This document shows, in pieces, positions 9,830 through 22,260 of a stretch of 64,000 nt of DNA. Location of the stretch: contig JAJEKV010000033.1 in the NCBI GenBank assembly GCA_021234155.1, positions 4,073,454 to 4,137,453 on the forward strand, given 5' to 3'. The notes under the pieces are model-generated. The model searched no databases. It saw only the letters and a list, made by a program, of their open reading frames with translations, and was not told where the DNA came from. Position 1 is the stretch's first letter. Each line of letters opens with the position of its first letter. This DNA is from Isoetes taiwanensis (Eukaryota > Streptophyta > Lycopodiopsida > Isoetales > Isoetaceae). The position numbers and the translations under genes are program-made.

Positions 9830-12284
9830 TTTTTATCGTCCACGGAGACCAATCGGTTTATGGGACCCAATACAAAGGCGCAGCAAGCGGATTACTACCC
9901 GGATTAAAAAACCCCCGCCACGAAAGGTTTTCGAGGGAAAACTGCGGCGAAGAATCGGCCACCGACAAACAAACCGCTCCAATATACGAAATGCAAAACA
10001 CACAAATATATACACTCATGTACCGTGCTCGTAGTGCCCGGACAATGCGGCCGCGGGGCAAAGGTGGGCTCGCAGATCCAAAGACCTCGGCGGTGTGTTC
10101 ATCGAGAAATGTAGGGTAAGTCCCACCGCATTTAAGGGGACGATTCGCCCCTGACCGACCAATCTTTGGGCAACTCGAAAGTGTGAGACTCATCCTCAAT
10201 GGCACCCGCTTGACAAATAGCGGATGAGCCCTGTTCCCGGGCGAGGTTCCCCAATCCACCGCCTGCCTCGAAGCGGAGATGGTGGGCACCGTCGCGAATG
10301 GAGGCAATGAGTGCACGCATTTTCAGCCGAACGCAGTAGAGTCGCGGCCCCGGACCAACGCAGGGTTGATGTGCTCCTTGTAATGGGCCGCTTTTGACCT
10401 GCTCTAGAGCCGGGTCCCGTGAGCTTGGCAAGGAAGCAAGCATCCAGTACTCCCGCCAGACCGCCACGATCGGCCTCTGTGGTCCACCTCCGCACGTATC
10501 TGGTTCCCCGCATCGTTCCATCCGGGCGAACCATTGATCTCTTACCCTCCAACAAAGCCGGAGCCGCCAAGGGCCCATTGCCACAACCAGAAGCCAAAAG
10601 GGAGCCGAGCATCACCCATATTAACCACTTTCAAAAATAGACGATGTGTCTATCAAGGGTCGCCTACTGGCGAAGAATCCAGCCTTCGCAGCAGACCGAT
10701 AGGGGACTCGAAAGTTTCATCCCAAGTGCCCGTGCCAAAAATGCCTTCGCGACTGCTCCCAAAGTCATTCCAGTCGCCAAAGAGACGGCCCGCGTAAGGA
10801 CAAAGCGACCGGCCACCAAACAGATGTGACCGATGGCCCCAATCATAGAGCTCGCCTCGGGTGACCAAGTTGTTCCGCATGGCATAAAGCGCCGCTTCCA
10901 ATAAGCCACCCAAGCGGATGGACGCCAACAGAGCGAGGAGGGGAACTCCACCCCTAGGTACTTATAGGTGGGCGTGATCCCCGATATGTGAGTGCAGGAG
11001 GCGGGGGTGGCATGAAGAGGATATGAGAACCACCCCGTCTTGGCCGATTCACGCCGCATGTCTCGTAGCCCTGGCGTAATGTGTCTAGAGCATCCGAGAT
11101 GAGACCGCATAGCTTCGGGTGTGGGCCGGAAGGTCAACATCGCCCCATAGATGAGCCGGGCGGATGACCCGGTGCAAAAGCCGCATGCCATCCCCCATGC
11201 TCGCGAAGCCGGGCTCTAACCGGGTCAATGTAGAGGCCAAAAGTGTTGGTGAGAGGGGGCAGCCCCGCCGACCTCGATACTACCGGTGAATGCTTGGCCC
11301 GCTCGGCCGATCATCCCGCCAAAACAACTCTCATACACCAGATATGGCATTCTCGCACATGCGGACGATGATTGACACAGTCTAGCCCATAGCTTTTCCG
11401 GGGACCGTATCAAAAGCCTTCGCTAAGTCCACAAAGCAAAGAACACAAGTCCTCGCCGATGGTTTCAAATTTGCCTTCAATCGCCCGCAGATGTAAAGAT
11501 ATGGTCAATCGTTGAGTGGCGGGGTCTAAAGCTCGCTTTGTGTGAGGGCTCGCGACATCTGCCGCCTCCCTAACGGGTCAATCTGCCGCCGAGAATGCCA
11601 CCAACAGCTTTGGCAAATCTTGAATCCGACCATGATCGTCCGGTAATTGGCCGGATAGTGAATCGCCCGCCTTGTGAATGGGGACAACCCCGCTTGTGGT
11701 CCATTGTCGGGAAACCTTCCCGCAATGCTCGTTGAACGGGTAGTGAGGATCGGCACCGGCCGACCGCCTGCCCATTTGAGTAACTCGGCCGCATACCATC
11801 GAGGTCACCGCCTTTCCATTAGCCGGCCGTTCGCGGTGCCCTCCACAACATCCTCCTCCTCGAGAACCAATGGGGGCCCTCCCGTGGGGGTATGGGCGAC
11901 ACTGCCCCCTCGTGGGTCATAGAGTCGCTTCAAATCGCTCCCACCGCCTCGTGTGATGTCCCCTCGTAGGGCCGGGCTGGCACTTCAAGCACCAAAAAAG
12001 GTTCGAGGATGAGTGCCCAAAGAGGCGAACATCTCCCCGACGATGCACGGCAAGGTACCGCCGCCTTTGTCTCCTTCGGATGGGCGCCAGACTGCGGGTG
12101 GCCTCGCAAGTGGGTACCGGATCCGTATTATGACGAAGCCGGGCGCTTGCGTTTTACACTCCGCGCATCAAACCACCGGTTATGCGGAAATGTTGCTGCC
12201 CCCGAAGCGGCGACGCGGGTCCGCCAAAGCACCATTCCCCGCAGCCGTAATAGCTCAGTCAACTGGTCTGTCTGCTGCTCTAGT
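9830..12284 (-). pseudogene. LINE retrotransposon, 3' half (reverse transcriptase), degenerate
   Basis: Minus-strand frames contain ordered LINE RT motifs interrupted by frameshifts. These are GVVPIHKAGD with NYRTIMVG (about 11700-11620), RHSTIDHIF (about 11510), a degenerate catalytic strand ending LLIRSPEKLWARL (about 11410-11375), and the post-catalytic YKYLGVEF (about 10965). The 3' end near 9830 carries the sequence GTCCCATAAACCGATTGG...CGTGGACG shared by other LINE ends in this window. The block is markedly more GC-rich than its surroundings. It is the downstream half of the LINE at 17488-19140, separated by the CACTA-like insertion. The 12282-12284 AGT is the target-site copy. Confidence 0.75.
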
Positions 12285-12904
12285 CACAAGGCACCCAAAA
12301 TTATAACACTGCATGGTTTTTCCCATGGTTATGACTAGAAAACTATTCTAGAAAACCAATGCATGTTTGTGGGTTGATATCATTAAAAACCATATGTGAC
12401 TAAACTAATGGATTCTCTTGTAAGGTTTGTTATGATGGTATTATGACATGGTAATTGCAAATAGTTTCTTTGTAGAGTTTGTCAAAGTGGTATTACATGT
12501 TGGTAAGTTGATGTGGTATATTATAGTGTTTTAAGGGTATGGCTTATGGATATGGAATAACAAGATGGTTGTGGATGTGGTTTAACATAGTGCTCTATTT
12601 ATGTGATTTTATAAAGTGGTTGATTGTTGTGGTATATTAGCATGGCTCGCAATGTATTAGATGCAAATTATGATTATTTATAGTAATTGTGTGTCCTAAA
12701 TGTGTATGGTTTTATTATGTAGCTTACAACGTTTTATTGTTTGAAGCATTTCACGTTTAGTAAACTGAAACTATTAAAGACTCTGAATGGTTTCTTACTA
12801 AAACTATTAAAGACTGTGAATGGTTTCTTTCATATGCTGTAGTACGTATTCCAGCTATGTCAACTATATTTGCTTTCCTCAACTGCTCCTCAATAGCAAC
12901 ACAA

Positions 12905-12930
12905 ATCAGGGAGCAAGGGGATTTGAACCC
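12905..12930 (-). repeat. tRNA T-arm-like relic inside the CACTA element
   Basis: The minus strand reads GGGGTTCAAATCCCC, a perfect T-arm with box B. No D-arm/box A is evident at the right distance, so it is probably a SINE or tRNA relic. Confidence 0.25.
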
Positions 12931-14330
12931 CAATTATTCCAAAACTCATATAAACAAAACAATGACAAATCTATTTTCAAAAAGAAATATGTACAATGTA
13001 AATTTAGATCAAATAGCAAACATACAGCATAGGAAGAAAGTAATGATCTTGCATTTGTATTTAAGTACTTAAACATCAAACATATATTAATACAGCTTAA
13101 ATGGGTCACATATTAATCCAACTTAAACAGATCACCTCTAGTTGGATCACTTCTAGTTTCCTGTGGTGATGCGACGCGGCCCCGCAGATTACATCTACTG
13201 TATTCAACGTGGAGACCCTTGATGCAGGCGGCGTTTGCCTATTGCCATAGCTGGAAGAGTAGAAAAGAGAAAAAATAGTGTGTCAAAAAACAAGGGTCCG
13301 GCTTAGCGTTGAAGTAGCAAAATAGGGCGCCAATGAAACTTTACCGACCTGGCGACTTTTATATGTATCTGCTCCTATTGGTAGACAATGACATTTGAAG
13401 CATTGACTCTAGCCACAAGCTACCAAGCATTGTTCGTAGTCTGGCTCCGGATGCCGACCAAGATCTCCTGTATAACAAACAAAGCAACCCTGCTTATAAA
13501 CATTAGCTAAATAAATGGCATAACAAACAGAGCTAGACTTGGAAGGTCCTACCTGCCACAATCAAAGATGAGTTTCCATTCGCCGGAACTGTAGTTTCAC
13601 AAGTTGGTGCTGGATTTCCTTCTTATACCTCTGCAATATAAAAGAGTCAGTAAAAGAAAAATAAAAGGGAAGAACCAAATAGCAAGAGCAGTAAAGATAA
13701 CCTCAAGGTAAAGTTGCAGATCGATTTAGCAAGCCCTAAGTAGCTGCATCACAAAATGAGGCCCATTTACAGTTGGATCTATTCGCCAAAGCTGAGGAGA
13801 AAACTTGTTCTAATTCTGAATCATAGCCAGAAGACAATTAAACCTAGATAACATTACCTTATTGAAACGAAATCCCTGCTCCTGTGTAATCCGGATGAAA
13901 ACAAGACTCAACATATTTGCTACAAAAAAGAATTCACCGTACAGCCGCATGCATGTAAGCAGCCTCCAACCTTGGTGATGATTTGTTCCAAGCTTGACTT
14001 AAGGCCATCCATCTTCTGGAGCCTGTAGCTAACAGAAACATCGCCCGATCCTCTCATCTATCTGCAGATGCATTCTAAGAAGAACAAGAAAAAGTTCCGT
14101 ACCATAGATTATCTCCGGTCGCTATGGCGATGGCGTTGGTCGTAGAGTCTGTAGCCGATAGGTCTAGGCTCCCAGCTGTTACACACAACATCTGAATGTA
14201 ATGTTGCCTCAGCCTGCTGCTCTGCCCTGCGACTGCCTGGCTGCCTCTCTACTATCGGGGGTGCCATCCTCCTCCCTAATAGAAGCCTACAGAATTAGCT
14301 CTCCTCCCTTTCCTGGCCGGTTCCTGTCCT

Positions 14331-14398
14331 GAGTGATGAATCCCGCCGCTCCTCTTCTCTGAGTGATGAATCCCGCCGCTCCTCTTCTCACGTTCAAC
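14331..14398. repeat. Short tandem duplication within the CACTA element
   Basis: A roughly 31-bp unit beginning GAGTGATGAATCCCGCCGCT occurs twice in a row. Confidence 0.8.
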
Positions 14399-14769
14399 AG
14401 CAGGTTAGGTTAATTTTTTTTTAGGGTTTTCATTTAGTTTAGGTTATATTTTCTAGGTTACCTTTTTTAAGTCCTCAATGAGTCAACCTAGCATATAATT
14501 AGAATTAAAGATATTTAACATAATATAAAAATATAAAATCAAGTATGAGTAGTAAAAATCCCCTTCACTTTTAAAATTTTACCGGATATTCCCTAGTATT
14601 GTAAATTTATATCATGCAATTTGCCACTTTTGGATTTTTTTGTTTGAACTAACTTCTGAACATTCACGCGTCAACTGGAAATTTATGCTGCAAACCAGAA
14701 ATTTGGGAGACTAACTCCGTGTTTTGCGAAGCCTCTGCCTCTCCTGCATTGCCGCCAAAAAAGAAAAAA

Positions 14770-15815
14770 ATAAGGGAAAATTTTAAAAATGGCCTTATAT
14801 TTTTCAATAATTGTGAACATACCCCTGTATTATACTTAATTATTAAAATGCCCCCAATTGTTCTACGTTAATGTCTGATATGCTACTGTCTGTTCTTTTG
14901 CCTCGTTGATTTTTTGTGGATATTTTTTGCTTTGATGGGAGAAATGACATCTTCTTAAGCCGTGATAGATAATTCAAGAAGCAATGGATATATATCAAAA
15001 GGTATCCAGAGATATCTACCAAGTTTTACCATAACCTTTCTTTTAAGTCCATATATCGAACATCTAAAGACAAATCCCAAATCAGATCCATCACTGAATG
15101 TTTTATGCTCAAAACAATTGAACGTTTTAATGGCTTTCGCTCAGAATAGTATGCCATGTTCCTCCCTCAAAAATTGTTGCATGCATGTAATCTCTGCGTC
15201 TCTATCTCTACCCTGTACTGGATTTGAGTTATCCCCTGTATATGCCAAGTTTTGGTTTGAATACCACGGACCATGCCATTATTTAGCTTAAACAACCATT
15301 ACCTATGCTTAATATTATTCTTCCATGCTGTATATAGGATTTTGCAACCATTTTGCATCGACCTCCTCACGATTCAAAAGTATTGGCCTAGATTTGGATA
15401 TCACATGTATTATGAAGCTTCAAATTTGTATAAATTTGCTCAAAAACCCATGATGCTCAAGTAAAGCGGCAAATAACGAAAGCGATATGCAAGCATTTGC
15501 AGCAGAAATTCTCACGAAATTGAGTAGGCAATACTCTCCCCTGCATGACAGCAAAGAAACTTACAATTTCCTTTTGTTTGGCTTAATTATTTCACAAATC
15601 CTATTCATGCCAATTGGAATTAAATCACTAGCAATCTGCCTTCAACTCTGCAGTTTCCTCAATCCAGATGTGTAGTTGCCTCTTAAATTTTACAGAAATT
15701 GGGATAATTTGATAATTTTAGAAAATATAAGGGTATTTTAATAATTATATAAAAATACAAGGGCGTTTTTACAAATTTCTCAAAAAATAAAGGATCGATA
15801 CATAATTTTAATTTT
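14770..15815. mobile_element. Nested inverted-repeat element (MULE-like?) inside the CACTA element
   Basis: The left arm (about 14770-14860; CCTTATATTTTTCAATAATT ... CTTAATTATTAAAATGCCCC) is matched in reverse orientation by the right arm (about 15715-15815; GGGTATTTTAATAATTATAT ... AAAATAAAGG). This gives imperfect terminal inverted repeats of about 80-100 bp around about 0.9 kb. Long, AT-rich, imperfect terminal repeats of this kind are typical of Mutator-like or related non-autonomous elements. The exact ends and target duplication were not resolved. No convincing ORF lies inside. Confidence 0.4.
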
Positions 15816-16384
15816 GGGTTTTTTCCATTGTCTCTAGTGTGTATATTAAGTGGAGGTATGAGTCCAAATAAGGTTCGCAAATTATCTCTTGAGTATGATT
15901 TTGGTAATGGTTGCGCGAAAAATAGAGTTAGGGTTTTGGAAAAAATAGTTTAGGCTCTCTTTGATGGTTATCTGTTGCAGAGTCATGGCATGCAGGGGCG
16001 AGGCAGGGAGGTGGGGCGAGGTGAGGGCGAGGCAGGGAGAGAACGGCGAAGAAGGGTGAGAAGTGGAAAGGGCGCCAGATGCAGACATGCTTTAAATATC
16101 TGTTGTTGCAAACAACTCCTTTCTGAGGCTTTTTCTTGGGGCTTCTATGTGGACCTGCTTTATGAATACAGGCTTCGAAGTTTGCAGTTTGAAAGCTCTA
16201 GAATTCAGGGCAGTTTGCAATGTCAAGCTTTAGGTGGTTGGGAGGTTCAGAGTCAGAAGAAGACTCCAACTTTTGCTGAAAATGCAGTTCTGTTTAAGCT
16301 AGGTCATGTTTTCATTGAATGGCACCCCTTCACTTGTGCTGAGCTTTAAATGCAAGAGTCTTGAATCATCATTTTTGTGGAGGT

Positions 16385-16494
16385 GTTCTTGTTTGGACTT
16401 CGGTCCAGGACTTCGGTCCCCCATGTACTTGGTCCCATAAGCCCGGATGGGCTTCCATGGACGTTAAAATGATTATCTTATCTTATCTTATCTA
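16385..16494 (+). repeat. LINE 3' terminus with TTATC pentamer tail
   Basis: GGTCCCATAAGCCCGGATGG...GGACGTTAAAA is followed by a TTATC repeat (16471-16494). The same terminal sequence ends several LINE fragments in this window. It is a severely 5'-truncated insertion in the CACTA element. Confidence 0.65.
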
Positions 16495-17487
16495 AGCTTC
16501 CAAAAAACATATAAGTGCGCCATTTTTAAAATGGAAGAGAGATGTATCAATGTTTATATAATCAACAACTTTTGGAACTGTTACCACAATGCACTGAACA
16601 AATATTATGGCGCAGTCAAAAGTAATGATTCAACCTAGTTAAACTTCTGAATCAATCTATATTACCACATCTACTTGCAAATGTGCCTGAAAAAGAAAGA
16701 AATGTCAAACAAAAGGAAAAACGCTTCTTTTGCAAAGATGAACAGACATGTATCTTCTACAAAGAGTTTGAACTATGAATTACAAATTACAAATTGCAAA
16801 AGACACCTTTTGTATTTTCTCACGTACTGGTTTGCTTGATATTTGAAAAAAGTCTAACGTGCTTCAGAGGCTTCGGGAAACAAAAATTACGAAAAATCAT
16901 ATCTATTGTGGTTTGATAGTGGTTAATTAAGACAATTTTTGGGTGCTTATGAGTAACCACTATGGATGGCTACATTCTTTTAGGTGATACCTGTGAGAAC
17001 GACGACAATTAACTCGATAGTGAAACTATGCTATAAACCACAACCATTTTATAGAAGACACTGTGAAAATCGAAAACTAGCATAAATAACCACCATAGCA
17101 TTTAAATTGGCATAGAAAAGCATGCCATAAACTAATTCAACTTTGTGGCAATAGAAAATCAACTAAACAACCATTGTTGTCTTTATTGTGGTGTTGACAA
17201 ACCATGCCACAAACCATTGTCCATTTAATAACCCTTCTCGAACCCTTCTATATTAGAAAACAAACATGAATGACCACTATTTTTTGCTAGAAATCATGTA
17301 ATAAACTAATATGGGTTCTAATAAACCACGCTATACCAAAAAATCAGTATGAATAACCATGTACTAGATATTAAAACCACTATGTTATGTGGTTTTGATT
17401 AAGAATGAAATTTTTGGCATAAAAAACCACATGTATAGTGGTTTTTCAGTGGTTTATTATAGTGGTTAAATTTTTGGGTGCCTTGTG

Positions 17488-19140
17488 AGTGTGGGGGTCC
17501 GCAGAATTGCTGGCATGGCGTCCATAAGCATCTTGGCGTAGTCCTCTGTCTGCTCATAATCCAGTCGCAACTGAGGATGGCGAGGGGCTGGCACAATGGG
17601 AGTTCTGGCGGCTTGCCAAGCCATGTCCAAATAAAGTGGGAGGTGATCTGAGTCGACCTCCTCATCCCGATTGTCGGTGCCCACCCGAAAACGACTGATG
17701 AGATGCATATCTTGCGCAACTACGAGCACATAGTCCACCACACTAGACCCTCCCCCCTGATTGTCCTGTCTGCAGGTGCACTTGTGAGAATCGGGCCACT
17801 GTGACAGGTCATTGCAAATTATCAAGTCAAAAATACCACATAGCAGGAGCAACTGTCTGCCAAAGCGAGTGACCTGGCTGTCATCCGATCCTCGTGGCCA
17901 GGTTGCCTCTGCGGGACGTAGCTGCAGGACATCGTTAGCGAGGGGGTCAAGTCTCATGGACTGCTCTACTCCTGTCCGTGCATTGAAATCCCCAAGAAGG
18001 ACGACCCTACCCAACTGCTTGTGCTGCTGTATGTCATCATATAGATCGACATAAGGGCCCATCCTATCCGCATGGCTGCGATAGAAGGTGCTCTCAAGTG
18101 AGGGAAATAACAGCGGTCGAAAAAGAGGGTTGCCATCGGTATTATACACACAAACCCACAAGTACCGGTTGTGTCCATGCGTCTTCTAGAGGGTAACCGA
18201 ATGTGCCAAGGTTGTCCGGTAGTAGCAAGCAACCCCACCATGACCCCTCTCATCCCGCATGCATGTATTGAAGACCGAGAAATGTTGGTAACCCTACAGA
18301 TCGTAGCATGTGCCCCAAGACGCCCCATGTCTCCATGAGAAAGATAAGATCCATATCGGCCGCCATGGAGTTGAGATCGCCCCCTTCTCGCCAAGGGAAG
18401 CCTCGACAATTCCATGAGACCACCCGGAGGCACAATTCCTATTTGTCGCCAGTGAGTGGTATCTGCGCAAAAGAAGTGGGGGGAGGACGGGAAGCGAGGC
18501 CGGTCGGGAGAAGTAGATGGAGCGGAGGCAAAGATGTGGCCGAGAGGGCGGGTCGTGAGGGAGCAGGAGTAGGAGCATGAGAAAGGGGGGCCGTGGTAGG
18601 AGAGGCGTATGGGGCCATGTTCGATTGGGGCGATTGGGCTGCGGTCCGCAGCAGCGAGCTTGGTCGGGCGAAAAATGTGCATCCCGCCCTCAACCAATCT
18701 CGCGGCACCCCTTGGTGGCGGATGCCTCCGATTTCACAAGCTCATGTCCGTTATGCCTCCCGTTGTGCGGGTGTGAGGTCCCGTCCCACGACAGGGGACG
18801 CCCCTTCAAAGATCTTGCCTGCCGCAATATGGCATCACGCACCGCAAGCATCCGCAACCGCTGGGGATGACAATGCGGTTACGACCCGGGCGCTGAGCCA
18901 TGAGCTGCTCGGGAAATGTGAATTGGCCCAGGGAATGTCATCCGATCGAGAATGTGTGTTCGGATGTTGTGGGCGAAACTCTCCTTCTCCTCTTCTGGCA
19001 TGCCTCGGACTACCAGATTGTGGCCTCTCCGTCTGCGCTCTTGGAGTTCTGCGGCCTGCGGGTCAAAGGTGGGCGAGGGCCAAACCCTTGTTTGATGGTG
19101 GGATTGAGCATATTCCCTCGGTTCCTCATCAATATGCACG
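17488..19140 (-). pseudogene. LINE retrotransposon, 5' half (ORF1 and APE-type endonuclease)
   Basis: Reading on the minus strand, an ORF1-like part at 19139-18879 contains RRGHNLVVRGMPEEEKE, an RNA-binding-type signature of L1-like ORF1 proteins. ORF2 then begins near 18435 with LRVVSWNCRGFP...IFLMETWG, the start of the apurinic-type endonuclease. After a frame change it continues at 18161-17490 with VVLLGDFNARTG, SSVVDYVLV and EVDSDHLPL, the catalytic N-, D- and DH-containing motifs. The frame runs into the CACTA-like insertion and resumes at 12284. Frameshifts show it is dead. It shares composition with the RT half at 9830-12284. Confidence 0.75.
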
Positions 19141-19149
19141 CTATTTAGG

Positions 19150-19639
19150 GTACAAAATGTTTTGAACTATTAGTTTTAGTTTTTCTCTTCATGTATTGTT
19201 AGTTTTTCACCTGTTGTGACCATTGAATTACCTAGCAAAACGGGCGTTAGTAGGTCGCCTGCATTTGAAAATAACTTGCAAGTATGGGGAAAAGAAATGT
19301 GTTTGAAATATTATAGTTTTATCAAAATTTAAACTAGAGACTTTTCACTCCTATCTAAAGCATGTTCCTTTTTTGCTTTTCCCTATTTTCTTTGATGCAA
19401 AAAAAATTTGGGAGAGACACGTGTCTTTGAAAAAGTGCTGAAGGATATGTCCGAACTGGTAATTGCTCTCCACATTACATGCTCGGATCGCAGGCAGAGA
19501 ACAACGATCTGGCGGAAAGGGTTCGGTCCTCAGATTTGCATAGCTCATATAGGTTCACTGTGCGGCAAGAGCAGTTGCCCATGTTTGGATTAGTGCAAAC
19601 TCTCGGTAGATTACAGATAATAATATGAACACATCCAAT
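19150..19639. other. Spacer, no gene seen
   Basis: AT-rich sequence to the right of the LINE 5' end. Only short ORFs without recognisable motifs occur. Confidence 0.5.
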
Positions 19640-19863
19640 TGCTTTGCAGGCCATACAATGGTGATGTTTTGAGCATCTGGCGCCTTTGTGGGAGTGAGTT
19701 TTCAAAGCCCTCTTCTGGGCAGGTTGCTCCAGAGGCAAAAGCCCTATATGGTACTGCTATGCTACGAAGATTGCTTGCCCACCCAAGCAAGGAATTCTTC
19801 GCTTTGATTTGCGAGAGCAATATCCCCTTGCACAGATATACACAACTACGGCCTGAAATCTGA
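19640..19863 (+). pseudogene. GT14 (core-2/I-branching, DUF266-type) glycosyltransferase-like fragment
   Basis: The plus-strand frame contains GTAMLRRLLAHPSKEFFALI followed by CESNIPLHRYTQ and a stop at 19861-19863. It resembles the plant GT14/BC10 segment usually written ...RRLLANALLDPxNxxFxLLSESCIPL.... Only this one segment is visible. The upstream N-terminal and downstream catalytic parts are absent, so this is a fragment or captured exon. The assignment rests on a short motif and could be wrong. Confidence 0.35.
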
Positions 19864-20159
19864 GCTTGATCTATGCGAAAATTGACTCTTCGGCAAGATT
19901 CCTTCGCAAATTACTTGGGGCCGAAACTTCTAGAGAAATTACAGAGGAGAAAGATATGACGAATTGCTTGGTTCTAGATCTCAGAGGTAAGTTATATTTC
20001 CCAACCTCTGGAAATTTTTCATACAGAGTCTATCCCGGTCCATTCCATCTAGATCTGTAGTAGTATTTCCTTTACAAGTTCATTAGCACATTCGAGTATG
20101 TGAAGCTGGGCTAGATAAAGTTACCCAAACTGACATAACTCTTTGGTTTGCCCACAGCC

Positions 20160-20305
20160 TAGAAATGATAAAATCGGAGTTACTAGCCACAAATCGGGCC
20201 TCAGAACCATTAAATTTGAACTCTGAATAGAGTAGAAACTATAAAATTGGGGCTGGTAGCAACAAATTGGGCCTCAGAGCCATCAAATTGAACCTCTAAA
20301 CCCCG
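20160..20305. repeat. Imperfect tandem duplication, about 75-bp period
   Basis: The segment with ATAAAATCGGAGTTACTAGC...GGGCCTCAGAACCATTAAAT recurs about 75 bp later as ATAAAATTGGGGCTGGTAGC...GGGCCTCAGAGCCATCAAAT. It lies in a gene-free stretch (19864-21655) with no coding feature recognised. A second local duplication (CTGTGATAATATTGTGGT) occurs at about 20920-20990. Confidence 0.7.
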
Positions 20306-21667
20306 TTTTGCTCTATATCAACCTCTGATCGCTTCTATGCTTGATGGGTCTCCAAATTCGCGTGACAATCCCCAAATTCGGCCTGATAATAGGCGAATCA
20401 AGCCATCCTTATCTTGGTCGCCGCCTCCAATCACCTGCAAATCATTTTTGACGTCTCCAAATACCAGCACAGGGATTTTGGGTTCAGCAAATTCTGTAAC
20501 AGAGTTCTTTTTAGGGGAGACAATCTCAGCCGTCCAGGTCAATAGTTAATCTCAGCCACTTAATTGAAGTTTTCAACCATTTAATCAGGTTCTAGTTACC
20601 TAAATTATGGGCATCACATTTTCAATCCTTCAAATTTTGTTAATAAACTCATCGCAATCGCCCTTCTACTTCTACTGCCGCTTAGAAAATGCCCTTCCAC
20701 CGCCGCTTCGAAGATGCCAAGCAAATTCCAGGTCGCTTGTGCATAATAAATTAGCAAACATCTTTGTTTATTTTCCCAACCATGAATTCTGTGCAAAATA
20801 GATTGGCAATGGTCTTTATTTATTGTGCTCTTTGTAGAATCTTTGCCTTGGTTAGCAATAAGAGGGCAGCCTGAGCTAGTAAAAACACGAGTACACTGTT
20901 GTCTGGTTACGATAATAAGCTGTGATAATATTGTGGTAATAATATATGATTCCCTATCTGTGATAATATTGTGGTGATAATCTGTGATTCCCGATCGAAG
21001 CTCAATCAAAGATCCTCGATTTTGTGCTCTGAGGGGCATGGACCCATGGGCGAGCCCGATAGCCCTCTGAAGCTTTTTTGAAAATTTTGGGAAGATCCAA
21101 TTTCTGGCCATCTATGTTTTTTTTTACATCACAGTATCGAAATGTCTTCCATTCTGAAGGATACAATTCATCCTTCATCGGAAAGCTATTTAATTTTTTA
21201 AATAGGTTTTTGCATTACAAAGCTTTGATTTTGAAGCTAACTATCTCCGTTGTTTCATCTATAAATGTTATTTATGAAATTCTTCACCCTTGCCAGATTG
21301 AAATGCATTGATCGGCTTGCATGGTATTTTTCGAGGTTCTGACTTCAAGATGCTTTCCACGGCTTTTCCAGAACAGATCTGCTCTTCCTTTTTCGTTGCA
21401 CAGCTGTTGGGCCATGGCGGGAAGAGAAACGTTCGCGGCGGCCTTGGCCGCCGCGATAAGTTTCTTGTAGTGTATAAAGACTAATATGATAACCAACTAC
21501 ACCATCGAGTCACTATCAAAAGTACTAGCTATTGAAAAATAAATCAATCGTTCCTGCTACTATAGTTGCTAAGAAAACACATCGTCCTATTTGTCTACAA
21601 AAATGAGCAATGTTGCCTTTGTATATTGTTTTGTGGTATAGTTGGTCATTTTTTAGTAAATAAGTAA

Positions 21668-22260
21668 ATAAGTGTGTATTAACGTCCACAAGAGCCCAAA
21701 TGGCTATGGGGCAAAGTACAATGTTTAATCATTTTATATGGTGCTACCAAAGTATAAACCTGCCAATTTGTTTTAAATGTTCTATATCACTGAAGAACTC
21801 AACTAGATTGAAAATTTTCCATCTTAAGGATGAAAATTTTGCCCAAATATTATCATGCTTATGACATGTAAAGACTGCATGTTCTTCTGATTCAACCCCA
21901 TCCAATTCACAAGCACATAGCTTGTCCTTTTGTTCTAGCTTCAACGTTCTCCAACTTCTATCATAAGCTTGTGCGAGCTCATTCTGGACTTGGCAATAGC
22001 ATGAACAAGATATTTAGGCATCTCAACGGATAAATATAATTGAGGACTGAGTGCCATCTTGGGATTGCAATCCTGAAAGTAATAGCTTACTTTTGCTTTT
22101 CCTATGTTCTACACATACCTAGCAACATTTGCCTCTATTGACACCCGATCAACATCCAATGAAATGCTAAGCCAAGCAGTCCATCTACTAATATCACAGT
22201 ACCAATTAGTTTTATTAGCCTTGGCCGGCTTCTATAGCAGTAAATAAAAGTTTGTGCTTT
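21668..22260 (-). pseudogene. LINE 3' fragment with zinc-finger (zf-RVT) C terminus
   Basis: The minus-strand frame at 21944-21744 reads KLCACELDGVESEEHAVFTC, the CxC...HxxxxC pattern of the C-terminal zinc-binding domain of plant LINE ORF2. Downstream (21710-21672) is the LINE terminal sequence with CATAGCCATTTGGGCTC and TGGACGTTAATAC. Upstream sequence to about 22260 looks like decayed ORF2, but frames are broken. It is a 5'-truncated copy. Confidence 0.6.

Larger units (their letters stand above)
12285..17487. mobile_element. CACTA-like DNA transposon (non-autonomous) nested in a LINE
   Basis: The ends are inverted: CACAAGGCACCCAAAA at 12285-12300 and its complement TTTTGGGTGCCTTGTG at 17472-17487. 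Both sides are flanked by the trinucleotide AGT (12282-12284 and 17488-17490). Joining the flanks at one AGT restores an open frame across the LINE ORF (...ILRTPT|LEQQTDQL...), direct proof of insertion. Subterminal regions are filled with short TGGTTT/AAACCAC motifs (12300-12850; 16900-17470), as in CACTA/En-Spm elements. A 3-bp duplication and a terminal CAC fit that superfamily, although the usual end is CACTA rather than CACAA. No transposase ORF was recognised in the 5203 bp. Confidence 0.75.

Noticed and set aside
11526-12338. Overlapping ORFs on both strands in the GC-rich LINE
   Set aside because: Plus-strand frames here are shadows of the degenerate LINE ORF2, whose RT motifs read on the minus strand.
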